From contig JASANC010001248.1 of the NCBI GenBank assembly GCA_030248135.1, forward strand, positions 102,353 to 166,352: DNA of 64,000 nucleotides, in the 5' to 3' direction. A model generated the notes under the pieces. That model worked only from the letters and a program-made list of their open reading frames with translations. It had not been told where the DNA came from and ran no database searches. Positions 12,132 through 25,600 of the stretch are shown in pieces. The position numbers and the translations under genes were made by a program. Within the stretch, counting starts at the first letter, position 1; the number at the start of each line of letters is the position of its first letter. The DNA is from Theristus sp. LFF4_11 (taxonomy: Eukaryota > Nematoda > Chromadorea > Monhysterida > Xyalidae).

Positions 12132-13030
12132 CATAGTTGTTCCAGAGCCGAGGGGTTGGGGGGGCCGATATAGATAGCTGGAGCAATATTTCTAGATGGA
12201 TAGATAGCTGGAAAATTTTGGGGGGGGGGCCGCGGGGAGGGGCATGTGACTTTGGGTTTGGGGGGGGCCGGTCAAAATTTTGAAATTTGATAGATAGATA
12301 GCTAAAACGCTGAAAAGCTATAAAAACAGCAAAATAATGCCAAAAATACACTATAAATCAAGTATAAACGCGTATTTTACCTAAAATTAGCGAAATTTTA
12401 ACGAATTTCGAGCAAAACTGGTCAATTTTGGTCAAAAATTGACTCATTTTATGTCTTCGAAGACAAAAATTTTCAGATAGATAGCTGGCTGAAATTTTTT
12501 TTTGATAGATAATAGCTGAGCCGAAAAAACCTGTCTGATAGAGATAGATTCGAAAATTTTTTTTTGGGGGGGGGCCGGCCCCCCCAGGCCCCCCCAGACA
12601 TAGTTGTTCCAGAGCCGAGGGGTTGGGGGGGGCCGATATAGATAGCTGGAGCAAATTTTCTAGATAGATAGATAGCTGGAAAATTTTGGGGGGGGGGGCC
12701 GCGGGGGGGGCCATGTGACTTTGGGGGGGGCCGGTCAAAATTTTGAAATTTGATAGATAGATAGCTAAAACGCTAAAAAGCTATAAAAACAGCAAAATAA
12801 TGCTAAAAATACACTAAAATTCAAGTATAAACGCGTATTTTACCTAAAATTAGCGAAATTTTCAAGAATTACGAGCAAAAATGGTCAATTTTGGTCAAAA
12901 ATTGACTCATTTTATGTCTTCGAAGACAAAAATTTTCAGATAGATAGCTGGATGAGAAATTTTTTAGATAGATAATAGCTGAGCCGAAAAAACCTGTTTG
13001 ATAGAGATAGATTCAAAAATCATTTTTTCA
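12132..13030. mobile_element. hAT-like MITE, two head-to-tail copies (B and C), damaged
   Basis: Two copies of the same family as 10460-10887, in opposite orientation to it and directly abutting. Copy B runs from CATAGTTGTTCCAGAGC at 12132 to about 12598; copy C restarts with the same word at 12599 and fades out near 13030. B lacks its far GAACAACTATG end, being fused to C through a G/C-rich junction, and C lacks its far end altogether. The two share nearly all internal sequence, so this looks like a tandem duplication or an insertion into a sibling copy. No target duplication is visible. Confidence 0.7.
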
Positions 13031-13171
13031 AAATTTTTAAATATGAATACCAATCAGTCATTAGAGCTCAGCTGTCACAGCACACGTGCTTGAAAAAATC
13101 GGCATTTTCTTAATTTGGTTTTGCTTTTTTTTATTTTTGTTCAGCAACCACACGCACAACACGCATGAAAG

Positions 13172-13657
13172 CATAGTTGTTCTGGGGGGGGGGTGGGCGC
13201 CGGCCCCCCAAAAAACTTCCGAATCTATCTCTATCAGAGTTTTTTCGGCTCAGCGATTATCTATCAAAAAAATTTTCTCAGACAGCTATCTATCTAAAAA
13301 TTTTGTCTTCGAAGACATAAAATGAGTCAATTTTTAACCAAAATTTACCATTTAAAGTCGAAATTCATGAAAATTTTGTTCCCATAAAATTTTGTTAACT
13401 TTACGTAAATTGCGCGCTTATACTTGATTTTCAGCATATTTTCAGCTTGATTTATTATAGCTTTTCAGCTGTTTTTATAGCTTTTTAGCATTTTAGCTAT
13501 ATAGCTATCTAATTTCAAAATATTGACCGCCCCCCCCCTAAGTCACATCACATCCCCCCCCCAAAATTTTCCAGCAATCTATCTGTCTGGAAAATTTGCT
13601 CCAGCTATCTACATCGGCCCCTCCCCGCAAGCAACCCCCGGCTCTGGAACAACTATG
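13172..13657. mobile_element. hAT-like MITE, copy D, just upstream of the THADA start codon
   Basis: A 486-base full-length copy with the 11-base CATAGTTGTTC / GAACAACTATG termini. It is flanked by an 8-base duplication with one mismatch, CATGAAAG at 13164-13171 and CATAAAAG at 13658-13665. It lies in the same orientation as copy A. Its right end is 13 bases before the ATG at 13671 used for THADA, so it either makes up the 5' untranslated region and promoter or separates that exon from upstream sequence. The reading frame of THADA stays open back into the element. Confidence 0.8.
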
Positions 13658-13670
13658 CATAAAAGTGGTC

Positions 13671-16600
13671 ATGGAAGAGAGGGGCGATGCTTCGTTCACT
13701 CCGTGCTTTGAGAAGGGACTCGCACTCGAACACTCTGATCACGACGATGACTTTGTTTCTAAATTTCGCAAATTGCGACCAAAAACTCAACTTAATGAGG
13801 TTTATGTGGACGTTTTGCTGGCAAATTTGCGCCAAATCACAACGATTCTGTGCACGCCAGCCGATGGAGATCCACATCAGTTTTTTGAAAAACTGAAATG
13901 CGTTCTCGCTTGTGCTTTGAAACACAAAATCAACGTCTTTACACACGACGACATGATTTTCCCGCTGATTCAACAAGTTTGCCACGGTCATTGGGAAAGT
14001 CGCTTTGTTGGAATAACGGAGTCGGTCACAGCAACATGGGAATCGACTGTGAAATTGCTGGTCTTGACGGAGAGAAACAGCAAAAATGCATTGCGATCTA
14101 CACTTGATGATGTTTTGCGATATTACGTTTGTGAAATTCCTTGGTTCGTGAAAGGAAAGTATCGTGTTCTGCCCATCATCATCGCTGAATGCTCGATTGA
14201 AACATTGGTCTGTACTGTATTAATTTATTGGTGTGTTTCAGTTGTTTGCTTTTGTTCTCCTTCTGAAATCAGAACTTTGCAATCAAACAATATTATTGTG
14301 TGCACAGCGGCAAGCCCTGTGTGACATTGATATTTTTGAATTGTAGACACGGAAAACTTGTTTTCACAGAACCGGTTTGATGTTTTGGAGCCCTTGCTCG
14401 AGCAGCTGCTCAATTGTCAGCATTTCACACATTTGGCCACTTCATCGTCTGGAACCTTGACAGGATTGGCTTTGAGGTTTGTTCGTTAATTTGTCATATG
14501 ATTTTTGGAAACTATAAGAGTGGTCTTTTGAAGATTTCAGGTTCTTGCACCAGTGTTCCTCCACTGAATGTTCATCAAATTTGGAAGATTGCGAGCACGT
14601 GCCAAATGCGTTGCTTCACTTGCTGCATCAGGCGCTCACGTCACCCCACAAGTGAGGTTCTCGTTTTCTGATCATGCATTCGAAAACTGAGAGTTCAAGA
14701 GAACTGCATCACTTCGCTAGTTTACAACAAAAACGCACGTTGCATTGTTGTGTTGCTTTGCAGCATCTGCCGGTCAACAGTCGTTCGCTACTGGGCGACA
14801 GCGCTCGCAAAACGCTGCCCTCGCCTTTTGCTGAGGCTCGTGTCTCGCCTGGAACGCGATTTTCAAGAATGTCAACGGAGGAACACGACAGAAATGATGA
14901 AAATCCAAGAAGAAACGAATGAAATACTGAGCGACCAGACTGGGGCACACCTGAAGGCGCTCAGCTGCCTCGACTTCGGCGGTGTTGGCTACCAAGACTG
15001 CGAGCAAGAGCATGCGTGCTGGTTTCGACGCGAGCTTCTGCTGCACGCCATCGTTGTGCTGCATCGTGTCTTGGAAGAGCAGTCGAGGCGGAAAACCTTG
15101 AATGTCGCAAGTTTGCTGTTTGCACCAACTGAAGCAGACCCCTCGGAGACAGACTCACTTTGGTTTGACCCGCTGTGGCGCGCGTGTCTGCGATCACGAG
15201 TGAATGAGATTCGAATTGAGGCGTTTCAGTGTTGCTTGGCGAAATTCATTCGTGTCACTCGATCGCGACAGGTTTGCGTTTGTGATTGACTGTTTCAATT
15301 CGCAAAAATAGCTCGAATTTTCCCGCTTTGAAATTCGTCGGGATCTTTCAAAAATTTTATTGTGCATTTTTTCAGACCGTTTACAATGAAAATAAAAAAT
15401 GGTGGACTGAATCGTCAGCGTGCGTTTGGCAGTTTTTTCTGGAGAACAGTGATGTCGATGATCCGACGTTCAGACAAATTCTGCTGCGAAAGTTCCACGG
15501 GTATGTTTTTTTTCATTTCGCTGATCGTTTTCAAAAAAGCAAAACAGAGAATTTTCAAACCTTTTCTAGCTGGCTCGAGTTTCTCGAGTCGTGCAGCCGA
15601 AAGATGCGTGGCTTCTTTGATGCGTCCAAAGTTTACCGCGTCACTTCTGATTTCGTTGTCACAGTTTCGCAGGCAATTCGTTTCGACGCGAATTTTCAGC
15701 GCCGCCAAACTTCACTGTCAATGATTGGCGAGTGTTTGCAGTTTCTGCGTCGATTGGAGCAAGATCGAGGTAAGAGAAACTCACATTTTATCATGCGATT
15801 TCTTTTCGGCCGGTACTGGTTTGTGTTTGTTTTTGCCTTTTCGGTCTGTTTGCCTGTTATCAACTTTTGTATCATTTTCAGGCTGCGCTGCTGTTGCGAA
15901 CGAATCCGACGCAGACAACTGGCGGTGTGTGCTCGCAGCCTCACTTTTGTCTCACGTCCAGTCAAGCTCGCATTGCGACCTCCGCGTAACCGGCGGCCGT
16001 ATTTTGACTGACCATCTTCCGGATGCCGTTCACCGTTCGCCTGACACCACGGGCATATTGCTTGATTTGGTGCGACAGCATTTGAGCAGCCCAAAGGACT
16101 ACGACACCGACATCGCACTGGATTTGTGTCGATTGCTGCATGATGCGTTCGTGCTGTTTCTTGTTTTGGTTTCTCGAGCACTTATTGCGCAGACAAGCAA
16201 CTGAATAGTATAATCGTGGAATATGTTATCGACACGCTTGTTTGTCACTTCAGCATGAGGCAGTCAATATTCCCGCACAAATGTTCCATTCGCTTTTTTG
16301 TTGGCTTCGGCTGTAGTTTGTTTTGCTGTGCCAAGTGCAAGCACTATTTTTTTCTCCAAAACTACAGATCGGTTCGCCTTAATGACACGCCATGTGTGGC
16401 CTGCGAAATGGACTTGGTTGCTGAGACGCTTGAGAGCGTTCGATTGCTGCGGCGCGATCTGTACGCAGCCGCACGTGGCTCTCCGCCGCATGGTGAGCTC
16501 ATTTGTGATGAATGCTGGGCAATGAAACAACGCGTTTTGCTGCTTCATCAGCGATCAGGCGAACCTTGCCTCGTGTTGTCGTGCAGCTCAAATAATTTAC

Positions 16601-19600
16601 AGCAACTCTTGTAGGCCGCCTGAAAGTGCTTGCATGGCGGTTGGCTGCGAACTGCACCGAGTGCAACGGCAACATTGCGATGGGCTTGTGCAATCAGCAG
16701 GTGCAGTTGTTCGATGCGTGTAACCGACTGATTCGGACTTGTCTCGGTTTTGTCACGGATGACCGAAGTGACCATGGTGAGAGGAGAGTGCAGTTTTTTA
16801 TTGACATACCTGCAGATTTTCCGTTTTTTTTGACCAAGCACATTCAGAATGCGCCAACATGGGCAAGGTCTACAGTCGAATTGGCCAGTTGGCTGGTGCA
16901 AACGCAACACTCGGCAAAGGATCTGCTCAATCGGATGTTGACGTGCTGTGGGCTTGCTGTTGGCTGTCGATCAAAGTTGGAAGAACACGTCATAAATTGT
17001 AGTCGGTTGTTTAGAAGTTTGAAAAATCCAAAGCCATTATTTTTTTTCAGTATGGGGTTGCAGTATCCGTGAAACTTGCAATAAAAATGAAGCACACTGA
17101 ATCGGTGCAATCAGCATGGCAACTTGTCGTTGATGTATTCACCGCTGTAACGCACAAGGTCAACGAGGAGACATTTTTATTGGACATTTTCAAAAGTCAC
17201 CATTACTAACACGAAAGTCTTCAGCAGCGTGCCGTGAGAGGCGCGGCAGCAAACTCCCGCAATATTATTTATGTCAAATTCAGCCTTTCTTGTTTGTGTC
17301 AATGTGTTTTTCGTACAGGGTGTTCTGGATGCATGTGCCGAGTCTTTCACTCCACTGTGCCGTCAAATGTCTCAAATGGACGCTACAATTCAGCAGTTAC
17401 CGAGAGACACCCTGAGAAAGGTTGGTTTGGTTTTTTTTGTGCGTTATGGAAGTTAGAGGTTACTGGCCTGGCCAGTATATACTTACTTCAAAAAAGCCTT
17501 CTTCGATGTATTCGATAACCTACGATTCGATATGATAACGATATTCATTCGCATCATTGTGCTCTATCATCCAGGTGATCCAGTCGCTGGTCTCACAGTC
17601 CGTGGCGCCATCAAAATACACCGAGTGCCGTGACTTTGCGTTGTCTTTCATTGTTGAAAGTATTTTATTGAGCGCCTTCAACAAAGCCGATCAGGTATGA
17701 TAGGCTTGTATTCGTTCAAAGGTTTATTTGGAAAACTCAGCCTTTTTTGGTTTTAGGCAACCGAAATCAACCGAATAGTAGAAGCATTCCTCACCTGTTC
17801 ATTTGTTTGTGATTTGAACTTTGATGACACCCGGTCGATTCCGATTTTGAAAACGCTCGCTTCACTTATCACCAGCAGTTTATTGGGCAAGTTTTTATTG
17901 CTTTATTTTCTGTTTTTAACAAAACACGAGTTTCACATTTCCACTTTCAGGGCCATTGCTGTTTCCCCATTTGGCGAACATTATCCGTGTCGTCGTGTTG
18001 CACTCGTTCCAGTCTGCTCATTGGTCCGTGCGAACGGCAGCCATTCAGCTGCTATGTGAGAACAGTTGTTTGATGCTTTCTCGTCTTTGTGAAGCATTGA
18101 GCAGCCCGGTTGACGACAGTGCTGAGACACCGAGTGCACTGTTTCAGCGGCCGTCACGTACCGTCTGTTCGGGCGTCGCGAGGTCGGCAGCCACGACTCG
18201 GCCGGTCTGATGTGCTGGTATGAGTTCAGCGTGTCGCACGGCGGCGTGCTCGAGTGTCTCGCGGTGCTGTGTGACGAACTGCGCTCGGCAACCGCTGAAT
18301 GCAACCACGCACAGAGGCAACTCTCTTGGTTCGCTGTGCTCAGTCTGCTGCGCAATCTGCGTGTCGTGCACGCCCATGCAATGCGTTCGGACGGGTGAGG
18401 CTAGGGTTAGGCAGTTTGAATTTTTTTTCAAATCGGATTTTTTTTTCAAACTTGAAAACAATTTGAAACATTGTTCAACATGCGGTCATTGTTCAGCAAG
18501 CGACTGCACCGAATCCGCAGCGCGCTCTGGCTGCTGTTGTTTCGTGCCCGTGACCTGCGTTTGCGCAGTTTAGCCGTTCAAGTGCTCGTCGCATTGACGC
18601 ACCAACGTTTCCGGTCTGTTATTGTTTTTCCGTGCTTTTCAATGATGATTAGCTTTGTTTTTTAAATCACACACGTGCAACGGTGACGCTGATCGTGATG
18701 TGGCTGCAAATGGCAAGACATTGTTGTCCAGTAGCGTTTTTACTGCTTGCAGTTGGGGTTGGCAAAATACAGTTTTTTCCAATCGTGGAAAAAACAGTAT
18801 TCTTCCTAAAAATGTATTTTTTCCAAAAAGAACCAGAGCCAATAAGTTTGAAACTTCACGATTTTCTCGCCGCCAACTGTAAACTTGAACCAGGACTTGT
18901 GAAAAAAGCTGATTTTTCAAACGAACAAAACAAGCTTTAGAATTTGATTACCGGCACTGTCGACATCATGCGAATAACTTTAGAGTCAGCGATTTGCAGC
19001 AGCCGCACAGTCTACACGAGTAGAATTCGAATCAAAAGTAATCGTGTGCCAGTTTAAAAAAACTACAGTGTTTTTTGAATTGTAGGCCAAAAGTTCGCGC
19101 GCAACTGTTGCAAGTGCACTCGAGGATTTCAAATAAACGACTGCCATGGAATCAGCGACATGCAGTAGAAATAGCGCTGGGCGCGTTCAATGATGAAACA
19201 ACTGCTGCCGTTTCAAGCAGTACTGCGGCAGTTGTGGTTTGTAACACAGTTTTTTGTCTTTTTTCGTTTTTCTAAGTTACAGTCCATCTGGCTAACATAT
19301 ACAGTCAAACTCAAAATTATAGGGAATCAGCTGGTTGGGTGTTCACGTGATGCATGCTTTCTGTGCAGAACGACAGACTCCGACAGACGACGCTCCACAC
19401 CACACCACAACACTGACCACCAACCAATCAGCTGATTCCTTATAATTTAGAGTTAGACTGTACAACTACCTAGGTGATTGGATAATTGCACGTCGTGCAG
19501 TTGATGCATGCATTCTGTGTCTAGCTTAACTCGACTTAACTTAACTCGACGAGACGCTTCTAACGAACTCAACTTGTTTAAGTTCGATGTTTTCTTTTAA

Positions 19601-22600
19601 AAAATCCGGATTTTCTTTTCCCCTAACCCTAGTCCTAAGATGTATTTGCATACACAGATAGCAAAAACGTTTCACGGCTGCGCGCGCGGCAGCAAAACTG
19701 AACGTATCTGACGTAGAGATGTAAGGGTCAAAAATTTTTTTTTAAAATGAGCATTTTTAAAAAGTAAAAAAATGAGCATTTTTTTAATTTTTTTTATTAA
19801 AAATTTTTGAAATTTTTTCTTTAATGTGCCCTGAAAATGCCGTTTTTGGCATAATTTTTCGAAAGTTCAACAAAAATTTTCTTTGACTTTACCTTGTCAC
19901 TTAGTCTTCAACGCTGCAGGTGGTATTCTGGATTGATTTATCGACTGTTTTCAGCCTTGGTGAGTGATGATCGACTCGCGCATTGAAGTACTTGAGCGTC
20001 GCAAAGGCTAGTTCAACAAATTCCGATGTCGCTAAGGTGAGATAGAAGCAGAGAACTCACATTTACGCATCGTTTTTCAGGATCTCGAAAGGTCGAAATT
20101 GCACTGTCTGCCACTGCAAGCGTAACTTCGTTGGTTGCTCGTTGCTGTTTCGCCTCGTGTCGTCAGCATGATCACACCGGTTTGTTGTTGAACTTGTTTC
20201 CGTGTTATTTGAGGTGAATTGAGAGGCAAAACACGAGACGTGATGTCGTCGGTGGGAAAATGGGGTCGCCGAAACCAAGTCTGAAATGTTCACCCTCCTC
20301 CCATATGAGTGGGGGTCATATGGTAAGTCGGTGGCTCCTCAGATAGTGATATTCGGACTCCCTGAAAAATTCTGAACAACTTTCATTTAAAAAAAAAATT
20401 AAATTTTTTTTTTAAAAGAAAAAAAATAGATTTTTTTTTCTTGACATCTCTAATCTGACGGCAGTTTTGTGCTAGAAAACGAAAAACGAAACTAATCGGA
20501 ATTTTGTTTCACGACTGAAATTATTCTATTTCATATGCGGACAACCTTCGGGCGCAATATTAAAACGTGTTGCCCATAAGGGCGGTACAGGTGCGGTACA
20601 AGCCCCGGCCCATCGCTAAATTTTGATATTTCGAGTTTTTGTGCCCAAACCAACCTACTAAGGGTACTTATTGCGCATACCAATTTTTAGCCCAAAACTC
20701 CAACCCTATGGCTCACTACAGGCAAATTTAGATTTTGGCCGATTTTTGGTCAATTTTTGGCTTTTGTCAGAAAAACAATTTTTTGGGTTTTGGGGGGTTC
20801 AAATCAAAAATCCAACTTTACCACGTTCAGCGCATTTTTCTGGGTATGTACCGTATTTTTCAGACCTTGCACTCAAAAGTCAGTTTTAGCCCGAAAGTCA
20901 CAAGTTTTTCAACACAAATTTGCTCATAACCCTCAGGACCACAGGATCTGGAAAATTTCAGTAGTGCCAAAAGATAGCCCAAATTCTCCGCTACAAGATG
21001 CAAAAAAAATTTCCGGGGGCAATAACTTTATAAGGATGTAACAAAGCAACTTTTGTCGTCGATCCCCCATGAAAAACGCGAAATATACAGGTTTTCAAGC
21101 AATTGCGTTGAAAATGTGCGTAGAAATGTTAATAATAAAACTGATACTACTGTTTTCGGATACGTAGAATCCAATGGTAATAACTATTTACTATTAACTT
21201 GTTGCAAATACGCCTATTTTGCGGCTAGTACATGCACAATAACTGTTCATGTCTTGACAAGACATTGTTATAAAATCTTTTTAACCGGCCAGCTTTGCCA
21301 AAAAATGCGAACATGAAAACTGGGATAACGGTTTCGAATACGTGGAGTTCAATGGTGGTTACCATTTTCTATTATTTTGCTTTGAATAGCTGCATTTTAC
21401 TGCATTTAAGATTGGCTTTTTCAGAATACCGACCCCCCTTAAGCACAGTTTTTGAAAAGTTCTCAATTTTTGACGAAATTAACACCAATCAAACCGCCTT
21501 GATGCGCTGAGTTTGAAAATCATATTTATTTTTTAATTTGACCTGGTTTTATGTTTCAAAAAACAAAAAAAAACGTTTTTTGGGGGGACCGTTAGAAAAA
21601 TGGCTCTAACTCGCCTCTGCGTTTAGCTATTAACAAAATTCAAAAAGCAATCGATTTCGCTTGTGCGCGCGCACATTTATTATGTTAACATCAATATACA
21701 AAAAATGCTGTTTTATGTTTTGAATTTAAGAAAAACTAAAAAAGTTTGTGGTTTTTGCTATGTTTAGGCACTTTTAAAACGGATGCGAAGTAGGGTTGCT
21801 AAGTGATTCTGAATGCCCTTGAAAAATGCTACAAGTATGCAAAAAAGAAAAAAATCGATTTCCCTTTAAGAAGTAACGAAGCATTACAATATCGGTCGCG
21901 CGCATACATAAAGGGTATTTCCTGGTATGTCGACAAATTGTGAAGCAACGGAGACAAAAACCAAAAAGGGTATCAGGGCAACATTTTGCGTTGAATCCGA
22001 AAAAGTGGGTACCGTTGCAAAATTTTGCTACAGTAACCCAATATTTGCGATTTTTAGTTTTTTGGCTTTTTTTTGGACTGTTTCTAATCTGTGTGGTGTC
22101 AAGCCTTGAACTAATCAAGCCAAATTTGGTATCAATCGGCTCCTTTTGATTATGCAAACCATTTCCATTTAGATACCGCAACTATATCGTGATTACGGTA
22201 ACCCGCTAAAAGTAAAAGTTGTTTGCCTAATCAACGGGAAGTCGATTGATGTTAAATTTGACTAGATTCCTTCAAGTATAACACTGCATGGACCAATTTC
22301 ATGCCTGAAAATGGTGAAAACTTGGTAGAATACCGTGCTTCAAGGGGTACGGAAGTCAAGCTATGGTTACGGTATCTGAATGAAAGTTGTTTGCCTGATC
22401 AAGAGTAATTGACTGATACAAATTTGATTCAATTGGAACGACTAGAACACTACAGGGATTAAAAATGTCACTTTCAAGCCAAAAATGGTTAAAAATGGTA
22501 AAAACCTTGCTCTGCGGGTTACGGTAATTACAATACAGTTGCGCTATCTAAATGGAAATTGTTCGCTTGATCAAGGGGAGCTGATTGATACCAAATTTGG

Positions 22601-25600
22601 CCTGATTCGTTTAAGTATGACACCACACGGATTAGAAACAACCAAAAAAAGAGCCAAAAAAGCCAAAAATTGCAAATATTGGGTTACTGTAGCAAAATTT
22701 CGCAACGACACTTACTTTTTTCGACTTCAGCGCAAAAAGTTGCCCTGATACCCGTTTTTGGTTTTTGTCTCCGCTGCTCCACAATTTGTCGACATACCGG
22801 GAAATACCCTTTATGTATGCGCGCGACCGATATTGTAATGCTTCGTTACTTCTTAAAGGGCAATCAATTTTTTAAGGGCTTTCAGAATCACTTAGCAACC
22901 CTACTCCGCATCCGCTTAAAAAGTGCCTAAACACAGCAAAATCCAGAAACTCTTTTAGTTTTTCTTAAATTTAGCTAGAGCATAAAACAGCATTTTTTGT
23001 AGAATAATGTTAACATAAAAAATATGCGTGAACACAAGAGAAATCGATTGGTTTTTGAATTTTGTTAATAGTTATGTTAATGTTAATGCAGAGTTGGAGC
23101 AATTTTTTTAAAAATCCCCCAAAAAACGGTTTTTCCGTTTTTTAAAACATAAAACCGGGTCAAATTAAAAAATAAATATGATTTTCGAACTCAGCGCATC
23201 AAAGCGGTTTGATTGGTGCTAATTTCGTCAAAATTTGAGAACTTTTTAAAAACTGTGCCTAAGGGGGGTCGGTATTCTGAAAAAGCCGATCTTAAATGCA
23301 GTAAAATGCAGCTATTCAAAGCAAAATAATAGAAAATGGTAACCACCATTGAACTCCACGTATTCGAAAACCGTTATCCCAGTTTTCATGTTCGCATTTT
23401 TTGGCAAAGCTGGCCGGTTAAAAAGATTTATAACAATGTCTTGTCAAGACATGAACAGTTATTATGCATGTAATAGTCGCAAAATAAACGTATTTGCAAC
23501 AAGTTAATAGTAAATAGTTATTACCATTAGATTCTATGTATCCGAAAACATTAGTATCAGTTTTATTATTGGCATTTCTATGCACATTTTCAACGCAATT
23601 GCTTGAAAAACTGTATATTTCGCGTTTTTCATGGGGGGTCGACGACAAAAATTGCTTTGTTACATCCTTATAAAGTTATTGCCCCCGGAATTTTTTTTGC
23701 ATCTTGTAGCGGAGAATTTGGGCTATCTTTTGGCACTACTGAAATTTTCCAGACCCTGTGGTCCTGGGAGTTATGAGCAAATTTGTGTTGAAAAACTTGT
23801 GACTTTCGGCCTAAAACTGACTTTTGAGTGCAAGATCTGAAAAAAAAGTACATACCCAGAAAAATGCGCTGAACAACGTGGTAAAGTTGGATTTTTGATT
23901 TGTACCCCCCAAAACCCAAAAAATCGTTTTTCTGACAAAAGCCAAAAATTGACCAAAAATCGGCCAAAATCTAAATTTGCCTGTAGTGAGCCATAGGGTT
24001 GGAGTTTTGGGCTAAAAATTGGTATGCGTAATAAGTACCCTTAGTAGGTTGGTTTGGGCACAAAAACTCAAAATATCAAAATTTAGCGATGGGCCGCGAC
24101 CTGTACCGCTCTTATGGGCAACACGTTTTAAGCTTAAAAGTGTGAAACAATGCAATTCAGTTTCAAGTGCCCTTTGCCCACGCACAGGCACGTGCATGCC
24201 AGTATTCCGCTGTGTGCACTCGTTTACGTGCCACCAACCCGGAGGCCTTGTCCGACGGCGACCTCGATTTTTTATGGCAAGCTGCGGTCGTCGGAAAATT
24301 CGGCATTTCCATGCGGTGCGTCGCACTGCCGCGTCTAGCTGCGTATTTCACGACCGGTACAAGGTTGGTTCAAGGGTTTCGTTTTCAGCCTGTGTGTTTG
24401 GTTGTAACAATTGTAACAACCACCCACGTGTATGAAAGTGAATAGTCTTCGCATGAAGACCTTACCACTCGCGAACCTCGGTGGCTGTTTTGTGCATGTC
24501 TGTGCGGCTGATGTTACATGCGAATCAGATAATGCGTACTGCACGGCACAATTAATGAGACGAAAAAAATCGCACGGGAACGAGACACCCGTTTGCGAGA
24601 CGAGATTATTTTTGGGCGAACCAACACAGTCGCAAGACGGTTGGTTTGCAAAAAAATGATGCTCTGTGCATGCTTGCACTGGCGCGAAAAATATAAACAG
24701 AACGCACAAGATGACGGTTTCAAAACTGAGTTGTTAACCTATTTCCAACCTGATTGTCAAAAAACGCAGGTGTGCAGTTGCGATTGACGCCACTAAACTG
24801 TGCAAGTTTGTCGATTTCGTGTGCGACTGTGCCCGAAATGAGCGTTGCGAATTGCTCTGCTTAGCAGCCGCCTACTGCCTACCGCTTCTGATGTTACCCA
24901 TTCTGCATGAGCGTGCTGCACAAAGTGATGGCACTTGCCTCAAAGCCAAGTTTCAACTTCGGTTGGTAACGAGGATTTCAGTTTGATTGAAGCATGGATG
25001 GTATTTTTGAAGTTACGTTGTCAGTTCATTGCCTTTTGGAAATGTCGCGTTTTTAAGGTTCATGTTCAATTGGTTGTTGGCTAATCAGAAATGAAACTTT
25101 CAATTTATTTATTTTCGAAAGCTATCATCTTTTGTCCAGAGCGCTGCTCTGTGCCGGCCAACTTCTGCAAAACGAACAAGGTGCTGTGCGCTTCGCGGTG
25201 GCCCGTCTGTTTGGCGGTTGTCACGACGACGTCGCTGCAGATCAAAGTCGGCAAATTCAGTCGGCCTTGAACGTTCACTCGCTTGCTGTCGTGCTGGAAC
25301 AGTGGATATGCCGTGATAACACCACGTCACAACAGCAACTGTGCAGCAGACAGATTGTCGCTGAAGTTTTTGAAATTCTGGCGATGGAGTGTCATTCCGC
25401 CGTTGTGGATGTTGATCAGAGCAGGTTCGCTTTTGGCAGGCAAACTCTCAACATTCATTCGTGTTCCTCGTTTCCTGTACTATCTTTTATTTTGGTTTCG
25501 AGACTCAATGCGCGTATAACTCGATAACGTATCCAGCTAGCTGATTGGTTGGTGGTCACGTGATGCATGGATTCTATGCAAACCAAACTGCTCTCCATAG

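Noticed and set aside
21053..23648. Mirrored reading frames of the foldback element as a conserved protein gene
   Set aside because: They are short, match no family, and their similarity follows directly from the two arms being copies of each other.
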